Origin: Sphingomonadaceae bacterium
Lineage (GTDB): Bacteria > Pseudomonadota > Alphaproteobacteria > Sphingomonadales > Sphingomonadaceae
Direction of reading: 5' to 3'
DNA: 64,000 bases
NCBI GenBank assembly: GCA_025359425.1
Contig: JANYGC010000005.1
Coordinates: 1 to 64,000, forward strand
The notes under the pieces were generated by a model. It was not told the DNA's origin. It worked only from the letters and a program-made list of their open reading frames with translations, and made no database searches. Positions 57,285 to 64,000 of the stretch are shown piece by piece. A program made the translations under genes and the position numbers. The stretch's first letter is position 1. The number at the start of each line of letters is the position of its first letter.

Positions 57285-60200
57285 CAGTGCCAGGCCACGG
57301 TGTTGAGCGCCGCCTGCCCGGCAGGGCTCGAGAAGTAGTTGAGGTGGTGGCACGCGACATTGCTGCGTGCCGCCGGATGATCGCCCAGCACGTCGTCGAG
57401 CAGGATCGAATGGGTCTTGACCGCGATGTCGTTGGCGGCGGAATCGAACAGCCTGTCCAGCGGAGCCGAGCGGGTGATGCGGGTCATCAGCGCGTCGAAA
57501 AACGCCTGGTCGGGCGCTTGGTAGTCGGCGATGTTGCCGGCGAGGATGGTGTAGCGTGTCGCCGTTGGCGCGCTGCCGTTGAGCGCCGTGATGAATTCCG
57601 AGCCCGGCGCCATCTGCTCAAGCGTCCTGGTCAATGCGGCCGAGGCGCTGATCACCCCCGCCGCGCTGGCGCAGACCGGCAGCAATCCGCAATTGGCCCC
57701 CACCGCCATCAACGCGAGCAGCACCTTGCGCGCCTTGCCGATCTCGCCGAACGGCGATCCGGCGTTGGGGGTGCCGCACATCACCAGATGGTCCACCACG
57801 GTGCTGCCGCCTTCCTTCTCGATCAGCCAGCGCGAGACCAGCCCGCCCATCGAATGTGCCAGCACGGTGACGTCCTTGCCGTCGTCCGCGCCGATCCCGA
57901 CCTTGGCCAGATCGGCCTTAAGGGCGCGCGCGGTCTGGTCGATCGGGGTCGACAGGTTCTCGTAATCGTAGGCCAGCACGCAATCGAAACCCTGGTCGAG
58001 CCCGCAGGCATGCAAGCCTTCGAGCATACCCCGCGTGTCGCCAATGATCCCGTGGATCACCACCAGCACGCGGGTGGCGGCCTTGACCGCGCCGATCAGC
58101 CCGTCAGTCGAGTATCTGGCCTGGCCGGCCACATCGAAGCTCGCCAGCCGCAACCGGTTGACGTGATCGATCCCGATCGACTTGAAGAAATACATCCGCA
58201 GCGACCCGCCCAGGCTGCGCTGGTCGGCCAGCGGCGCGGGGACGTGGCTGACTTCAACGTGAGTCGAACCGTCAGCGTCCCGCCAGAAATCGCCCGCCGG
58301 CATCAGGTATGGCCCGTCCTGAACCAGCGGCATCAGCACTTCGCCCGCCGCCAGTTTCAGGTCGAGCCTGATTTTGAGCGGATTGTCGGTCAGTTTGGCT
58401 GGATCGGAGATGTCGGTGATGTCGAGCGCCACCGGGCCATCGCCGCGCTGCCCCGCCACGCCTGCGGGGACAATCCCTGCTGCGGCGAGCGCACCGACGA
58501 AATGATCGTCCGCGCCGATCCCGCGCGACGCCCCGAGCGAGGTTACCAGCGCAAGGTTGGCGGTGACCGAGGGATGGCCGCCAATCGTGATCTGGCCTTG
58601 CGACAGCTGCGCCGGTGCAGCCCCGACCGCAGCCAGCCGCTTGGTGACGCGCACGGTCAGATCGAGCGTGAACCAGTCGTCCGTGACCACCTTGGGGGCC
58701 GCCTTGCGCGAGCCCATCCCGCGGTCCGAATTGAGCCCGTCCATCTCGAGCAGGAAAGTGTCGATCGGCTCGGTCGTCAGCACCAGCTTGAGTTGCTCGA
58801 CCGCTGCATCGCCCTCGTCGATATAGAAATCCACTGCGGTATCCGGGCCGCCCCCGGTATCGACCATCAGCGTCATGTAACCATCAACCGATGGCACCTG
58901 ATCGTGCGCTACGACCTTGATCGAATAGTGGCTCTTCTGCTCAAAGTCGTAGGTTATGAAGCGGATCAGCGCGAAATTGAGCGGCATGCCGGTGCGGTTG
59001 CGCAGCCGCAGTTCGCCGCTGACGCCGCATTGGCCATCTGCATCCACAGCAGCATCAAAGGTCAGCGCAGGGCCCGGCAGCAGACGCCCGGAACCGTCCG
59101 CGTCCTTGAGCGCATAGACGAAATCGACCTTGCCGGGATCGAGCTGCGGTTGCGGATTCGACAGCGCCAGCAAGCGCCGCCAGCCCGCGACATGGGACAC
59201 TGTTTCGACCAGTCGGCGCGGCCACGAACCCGCATCAGACTGATTGATAGTGGCAAAATTAACCCCGTCATCGCGCCGGGTCAGGGTCAGCGAGCCGCCG
59301 CCGGCGGTCAACGCGAAGCCGTCGTCTTCGTCCTCCGCGCTGACCAGCTGGGCGATCATCCCGCCATCGTCGTCGAATGCCTTTTGCACTGCAGCCCGTT
59401 CGGCCGCGTCACCGTCGAAGCGCAGCCGCAGCGGCGCTTCGGGCAGCGAGGTCAGCGTGGCGAGATAGCGCTGCGCCGGATCGGCCGCGAAATCGGGCAG
59501 GATATCGCTTTTGGTCCCGCCCACCCGGGTGACCTGCGCGGTGCCGACGGGTTTGTCGGGATTGGCCTCGAGCGCGAGCGACAGTGTGGCCGGTTTGTCC
59601 GGACGCACCGGCAGCCCGGCAATTGCGCCTGCCGCCACGCTCCACTGCTCGCCGAGACTGCTCACGACATAGGTCTTGCGCCCGATCCTGCGCGCGCGGC
59701 CGAGGAACCCCTGCCAGCCATCGAACCCGCCGATTGCCTCGAACTGCGGGCGCTGCGGCGTCTTGTTGGCGCGGGCGATGTACTGGGCGACCCGGGTCCG
59801 AGCGCGAGGAAACAGTTCGGCGTAGGACAGATCGCCATTGGTCTCGCGCAGCACCTGATACAACGATTCGGTGAAGATCCCGCAGCGGTTGTCGAGGTCT
59901 TCTTTCGACGTCTCGTCGCGGTCGCAGCCGGCCAGCAGCATGTGGCGGGCGTGCGGCACCTGAATGTCGCCGGCTTTGAGCATGCCGGCGTATTGCCCCT
60001 CGAGGTAGGCTTCGAGCTTGCGCGGGAAATTGCCGTCTGTCGTTCCGCGGATCCCGGCCCGGCTGGTCCCTTCCAGATCGCGGGTGCCACTGCCCGAATG
60101 GCAGCAATCGAACACCCAGGCGATGTGCGGGTCGTTCTTTGCCAGTTCCGCCAGCAGCAGCGCCAGCTCCTTGTCGGCAAGGTCGAAGTTGTCGCCGACC

Positions 60201-60526
60201 CGGCTGTCGTAACAGACCAGCCCCTGATCGCGCCCGCCCAGGTCGAACCGGGCGAATTCCGGCGCAGCGGTCGAGCGCGCGCCGTGGCCGCTGTAGTGCA
60301 GGTAGGCGACATCGTCCTGACCCGCTTGCCCCAGATGTTTGCGCACCTGGGCAATGACATTCGCATAAGTCGCGTCGGCATCGTTCAGCGTGACGATCGC
60401 CGGGTCGGTGCAGTGGGTTTTGAGAAAGTCCGCGACGTTGGCAGTATCGGCAAGGCACCCTTCGAGCGGCTCCGTGCCAGCCGGATAGCTGTCTATCCCG
60501 ATCAGCAGCGCATAGACTCTACCCAT
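57284..60526 (-). CDS. Caspase (peptidase C14) - alpha/beta-hydrolase (lipase-like) fusion, 1080 aa
   Basis: MGRVYALLIGIDSYPAGTEPLEGCLADTANVADFL...VAYLHYSGHGARS...IAWVFDCCHSGSGTRDL; C-terminal VLVVIHGIIGDTRGM...VTVLAHSMGGLVSRWLIEKEGG. Confidence 0.92.
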   Translation of the reverse strand: MGRVYALLIGIDSYPAGTEPLEGCLADTANVADFLKTHCTDPAIVTLNDADATYANVIAQVRKHLGQAGQDDVAYLHYSGHGARSTAAPEFARFDLGGRDQGLVCYDSRVGDNFDLADKELALLLAELAKNDPHIAWVFDCCHSGSGTRDLEGTSRAGIRGTTDGNFPRKLEAYLEGQYAGMLKAGDIQVPHARHMLLAGCDRDETSKEDLDNRCGIFTESLYQVLRETNGDLSYAELFPRARTRVAQYIARANKTPQRPQFEAIGGFDGWQGFLGRARRIGRKTYVVSSLGEQWSVAAGAIAGLPVRPDKPATLSLALEANPDKPVGTAQVTRVGGTKSDILPDFAADPAQRYLATLTSLPEAPLRLRFDGDAAERAAVQKAFDDDGGMIAQLVSAEDEDDGFALTAGGGSLTLTRRDDGVNFATINQSDAGSWPRRLVETVSHVAGWRRLLALSNPQPQLDPGKVDFVYALKDADGSGRLLPGPALTFDAAVDADGQCGVSGELRLRNRTGMPLNFALIRFITYDFEQKSHYSIKVVAHDQVPSVDGYMTLMVDTGGGPDTAVDFYIDEGDAAVEQLKLVLTTEPIDTFLLEMDGLNSDRGMGSRKAAPKVVTDDWFTLDLTVRVTKRLAAVGAAPAQLSQGQITIGGHPSVTANLALVTSLGASRGIGADDHFVGALAAAGIVPAGVAGQRGDGPVALDITDISDPAKLTDNPLKIRLDLKLAAGEVLMPLVQDGPYLMPAGDFWRDADGSTHVEVSHVPAPLADQRSLGGSLRMYFFKSIGIDHVNRLRLASFDVAGQARYSTDGLIGAVKAATRVLVVIHGIIGDTRGMLEGLHACGLDQGFDCVLAYDYENLSTPIDQTARALKADLAKVGIGADDGKDVTVLAHSMGGLVSRWLIEKEGGSTVVDHLVMCGTPNAGSPFGEIGKARKVLLALMAVGANCGLLPVCASAAGVISASAALTRTLEQMAPGSEFITALNGSAPTATRYTILAGNIADYQAPDQAFFDALMTRITRSAPLDRLFDSAANDIAVKTHSILLDDVLGDHPAARSNVACHHLNYFSSPAGQAALNTVAWH

Positions 60527-60607
60527 CTTCTTCGCCTTTCGCAGTCCGTTCGTCTGCGACCCGTTACGGGGTTGCTCTCATGCTTTGAGGGCAAGGTCAA
60601 AGGTTTA

Positions 60608-60979
60608 TCAGAACAGCCTTGAACCGTTGGGGACCGCGTGGTCGGGGGCGAACAGGATCACCGCGCCAGCTTCGTCGGCAAAGCCCAGAGTCAGCACTTC
60701 GGACATGAACTTGCCGATCTGGCGCGGCGGGAAGTTGACCACCGCCGCGACCTGCCGCCCGGGCAGTTCGTCCAGCCGGTACCGCTCGGTGATCTGCGCG
60801 CTCGATTTCCTGACGCCGATCGCCGGGCCGAAGTCGATCACCAGCTTGTAGGCGGGCTTGCGCGCTTCGGGGAACGGCTCGGCGCTGAGCACGGTGCCGA
60901 TGCGGATGTCGACGGCGAGGAATTGGTCGAACGTGATCTCCTCCCCGCGCGGCGAATCCGGATCGTGGCTGAGGTGCAT
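60608..60979 (-). CDS. tRNA-binding domain protein (CsaA-like)
   Basis: FDQFLAVDIRIGTVLSAEPFPEARKPAYKLVIDFGPAIGVRKSSAQITERY...GKFMSEVLTLGF. Confidence 0.9.
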   Translation of the reverse strand: MHLSHDPDSPRGEEITFDQFLAVDIRIGTVLSAEPFPEARKPAYKLVIDFGPAIGVRKSSAQITERYRLDELPGRQVAAVVNFPPRQIGKFMSEVLTLGFADEAGAVILFAPDHAVPNGSRLF

Positions 60980-60980
60980 C

Positions 60981-62999
60981 TTATTCCAGCTCCAATATCA
61001 CCGCATCGACTGCGAGGCTTTCGCCTTGCTTGGCATTGACCGCCTTGACCGTCGCGCTTTTCTCGGCGCGGAGGATGTTTTCCATCTTCATCGCCTCGAT
61101 CACCGCGAGCGGCTGTCCGGCCTCGACCTTGTCGCCAACGGCGACATTGAGCGAAACCAGGAGCCCCGGCATCGGGCAGATCAGGAAACGCGACAGATCG
61201 GGCGGAATTTTCTCGATCATGTGCCTGGTCAAAGGCGCGACTGCGGCGGGCAACACCTGCACCTGATGGATTGCGCCGCGCGTGGTCATCCGGAACCCGG
61301 TGCGGGTCGGGCTGAGTTTGATTCCGTAGGTCTGCTCGCCCACTTCGGCTTCGATCAGCCGGTCACCGGGGGTGTATTCGAGCGCTAGATCGACCGGCTC
61401 GCCATCGACGGTGATCTCTTCGTCGAGCGACACCGCGAAGGTCTTGCCCGCAAGCGTCACCGACCAGTCGTAAGGCGGCTCGAGCTCATCGGCGAGCTGC
61501 TGATCGGTCTGCCGCGCCCGGTCGGCGCGCGCGGTGGCGACGAACCCGGCGACGGCTGCAAGGTGCCTCAGCACCTCGTCCGAAGTCGCCGCGCCATGGA
61601 AGCCGTCGGGATATTCCTCGGCGATGAACCCGGTGGTCAGCTCGCCCGAGCGGAAGCGCGGGTGCTGCATGATCGCGCTGACGAAATCGATGTTGTGGCC
61701 CAGCCCTTCGATCTCGAACGCATCCAATGCGGCGATCTGTTTGTCCGCCGCTACGTCACGGGTCTCGCCCCAGGTCACCAGCTTGGCGATCATCGGATCG
61801 TAGAACATCGAGACCTCGCCGCCTTCGTAGACCCCGTCATCGACGCGGATGCCATCCACGCCGCGGCGGCCATTGGCGGCACCGTCATCTTCCCAGCCGG
61901 GCACCGGCGGATCGTAGCGCACCAGCCGTCCGGTGCTCGGCAGGAACCCGCGATAGGGGTCTTCGGCATAGACCCGGTTCTCGATCGCCCAGCCATCGAT
62001 CCCGATGTCGGCCTGGGTCATCGCCAGCTTCTCGCCGTAAGCGACGCGGATCATCTGTTCGACCAGATCGATCCCGGTGATCGCCTCGGTCACCGGGTGC
62101 TCGACCTGCAGCCGGGTGTTCATTTCGAGGAAGTAGAAGCTCTCACCCGAAGGGTCCGCGCCGCTGACGATCAGCTCGACCGTACCGGCGCTGTAGTACC
62201 CCACCGCGCGGGCCAAGGCCACGCACTGCTCGCCCATTGCCTGGCGCATCTTGGGCGTGACGAACGGCGACGGCGCTTCCTCGACCACCTTCTGGTGGCG
62301 GCGCTGGATCGAGCATTCGCGCTCGTTGAGATAGAGGATGTTGCCGTGCTGATCGCCGAGGATCTGGATCTCGATGTGGCGCGGATTGAGGATGAATTTC
62401 TCGATGAACACGCGCTCGTCGCCGAACGAATTGAGCCCCTCGCGCTGGGTCGCCTCGAAGCCCTCCTCGACGTCCTTGTCATTATACGCGAGCCGCATCC
62501 CCTTGCCGCCGCCGCCGGCGCTGGCCTTCATCATCACCGGATAGCCGATCTCGCGGCTGACCGTCAGCGCTTCGGCAGTATCGGCAATCGCCTCGGGTGA
62601 TCCGGGCACGGTGTTGACCCCCGCGGCCTTGGCGAGCTTCTTGCTCTCGATCTTGTCGCCCATCGCAGCAATCGCGCCCACCGGCGGCCCGATAAAGGCG
62701 ATGCCTTCTGCGGCGAGCGCCTCGGCAAAGCTCGTGCGTTCCGAGAGGAACCCATACCCCGGATGCACCGCCTCGGCCCCGGTCTGCTTGGCCGCAGCAA
62801 TGATCTTTTCGGCAATCAGATAGCTCTGCGCGGCGGGCGACGGGCCGATATACACCGCCTCGTCGGCCATCTGCACAAACGGCGCGCGCGCATCGGCGTC
62901 GGAATAAACCGCGACGGTCTGGATACCCATCCGCCGGGCGGTCTTGATGATCCGGCACGCGATTTCACCACGGTTGGCGATGAGGATTTTTTTGAACAT
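60981..62999 (-). CDS. pccA: Acetyl/propionyl-CoA carboxylase alpha subunit
   Basis: MFKKILIANRGEIACRIIKTARRMGIQTVAVYSDAD...; C-terminal biotinyl VIEAMKMENILRAE. Confidence 0.95.
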   Translation of the reverse strand: MFKKILIANRGEIACRIIKTARRMGIQTVAVYSDADARAPFVQMADEAVYIGPSPAAQSYLIAEKIIAAAKQTGAEAVHPGYGFLSERTSFAEALAAEGIAFIGPPVGAIAAMGDKIESKKLAKAAGVNTVPGSPEAIADTAEALTVSREIGYPVMMKASAGGGGKGMRLAYNDKDVEEGFEATQREGLNSFGDERVFIEKFILNPRHIEIQILGDQHGNILYLNERECSIQRRHQKVVEEAPSPFVTPKMRQAMGEQCVALARAVGYYSAGTVELIVSGADPSGESFYFLEMNTRLQVEHPVTEAITGIDLVEQMIRVAYGEKLAMTQADIGIDGWAIENRVYAEDPYRGFLPSTGRLVRYDPPVPGWEDDGAANGRRGVDGIRVDDGVYEGGEVSMFYDPMIAKLVTWGETRDVAADKQIAALDAFEIEGLGHNIDFVSAIMQHPRFRSGELTTGFIAEEYPDGFHGAATSDEVLRHLAAVAGFVATARADRARQTDQQLADELEPPYDWSVTLAGKTFAVSLDEEITVDGEPVDLALEYTPGDRLIEAEVGEQTYGIKLSPTRTGFRMTTRGAIHQVQVLPAAVAPLTRHMIEKIPPDLSRFLICPMPGLLVSLNVAVGDKVEAGQPLAVIEAMKMENILRAEKSATVKAVNAKQGESLAVDAVILELE

Positions 63000-63563
63000 T
63001 TATGATCCCATCAGTGCCTGCCACCAAGGCAGTCTGTAATTCTCGACGGTCACACCAATGCCCGTCTTGTTGTCAAAAGCAGATTCACCCAAATCCATAT
63101 GTGACTTGGTGCCTCTGCTAGATCGCCACCACCATTCCCGTTCGCCCTTGCCGCGACCATTTGCCAGCTTTGCTAGTTCCGAAGCCAAAAGCTCTGGCTT
63201 AGGAGCGGCAGTTCCCTCGATAATGATAGTGCAAACAGATACATCCGGTCCTGCCGGATTACCTCGAATCAAACGAACCGGAGGGCTAGACCAGAGATCG
63301 AGTGAAAGTGGTTGCTTGGGATCGGAATGCTGAACCTGCGTCCAAGCCCAACGAGTCGCTGCCAAAGCGTGATTCATCGTTTCCGTTGAAGCCGACTGCC
63401 TGACGCACAACTCATCGACCAAGCGAACCACAGTTATGAGATTGGCAGTCGCAGCCCCTTCAAGAGCGGGCAGCGGCTTCTTCGGTGTCGGATTCGCTTG
63501 CTCGCTGTTGCAACTCGCTAGCAATCCGACGGCTAGGACCAAAACGATACGGTCTTTCGGCAT
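63000..63563 (-). CDS. Hypothetical lipoprotein
   Basis: MPKDRIVLVLAVGLLASCNSEQANPTPKKP (lipobox); no family recognised. Confidence 0.6.
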   Translation of the reverse strand: MPKDRIVLVLAVGLLASCNSEQANPTPKKPLPALEGAATANLITVVRLVDELCVRQSASTETMNHALAATRWAWTQVQHSDPKQPLSLDLWSSPPVRLIRGNPAGPDVSVCTIIIEGTAAPKPELLASELAKLANGRGKGEREWWWRSSRGTKSHMDLGESAFDNKTGIGVTVENYRLPWWQALMGS

Positions 63564-63568
63564 GTTGG

Positions 63569-64000
63569 TCACCCCTCCACCGGCGGCATATTGTGCCCGA
63601 GCAGCCGCAGCAGGTCCGACGCGCATTCGACCACGTTGCTGCCCGGCCCGTAGATCCCCTGGACCCCGGCCTCGCGCAGGAAGTCGTAGTCCTGCGGCGG
63701 GATTACGCCGCCGGCGACGACCTTGATGTCGGGGCGGCCAGCTTCGCGCAGCTGGGCGATCAGCGCGGGGACCAGCGTCTTGTGGCCCGCTGCGAGCGAG
63801 CTGGCACCGACTGCATCGACGTCGTTCTCCAAGGCCAGTGCGCAAGCTTCCTCAGGCGTCTGGAACAGCGGGCCTGAAGTCACATCGAAGCCCATGTCGG
63901 TGAAGGCGCTGGCGATCACGTTGGCACCGCGATCATGCCCGTCCTGGCCCATCTTGGCGACGAGCAGGCGCGGCGCGCGGCCGAGGCGGCGGGCGACGGC
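63569..64000 (-). CDS. Methylmalonyl-CoA mutase, B12-binding C-terminus (runs off window)
   Basis: [38 protein letters not shown]...[28 protein letters not shown]; DxHxxG motif. Confidence 0.95.
   Translation of the reverse strand, partial: AVARRLGRAPRLLVAKMGQDGHDRGANVIASAFTDMGFDVTSGPLFQTPEEACALALENDVDAVGASSLAAGHKTLVPALIAQLREAGRPDIKVVAGGVIPPQDYDFLREAGVQGIYGPGSNVVECASDLLRLLGHNMPPVEG

Noticed and set aside
57287-60622. 1111-aa plus-strand ORF opposite the caspase-lipase gene
   Set aside because: Antisense shadow ORF typical of high-GC DNA: Arg/His/Gln/Pro-rich, no domain motifs, while the minus-strand frame has clear C14 and hydrolase motifs.

Overview
64 kb of a GC-rich alphaproteobacterial chromosome. 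Gene content and repeats suggest Sphingomonadales, but this is inference because there is no rRNA in the window. Most of it is housekeeping: rimO, tRNA-Trp/secE/nusG/rplK/rplA, aat, recX, an NDUFA12-like gene, acs, tonB, msrA/selO/msrB, pccA and a partial methylmalonyl-CoA mutase. The accessory content is the interesting part. (1) A likely conflict or programmed-death locus lies at about 51.2-60.5 kb. It has a TIR-TM-TPR protein, an unlisted 57-aa GVGDRG-repeat peptide, and an oppositely oriented, translationally coupled operon of caspase-lipase fusion, CHAT protein and nSTAND ATPase; catalytic motifs look intact. (2) A complete 2.25 kb IS-like element (19-bp terminal inverted repeats, 8-bp target duplication) sits just upstream of rimO. 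It carries a transposase, three small passenger ORFs and a tRNA-Gly-like gene with an abnormal anticodon arm. (3) The NHEJ operon has an intact ku next to a ligD that is frameshifted and internally deleted; a serine hydrolase gene has the same kind of lesion. (4) A second TIR-TPR gene is translationally coupled to a FAD oxidase. (5) A low-GC insert bounded by inverted repeats encodes an orphan 166-aa protein. (6) The secE-nusG-rplKA cluster is interrupted by a pspA-like gene on the opposite strand. All calls come from reading the sequence and the supplied ORFs; no database search was run.
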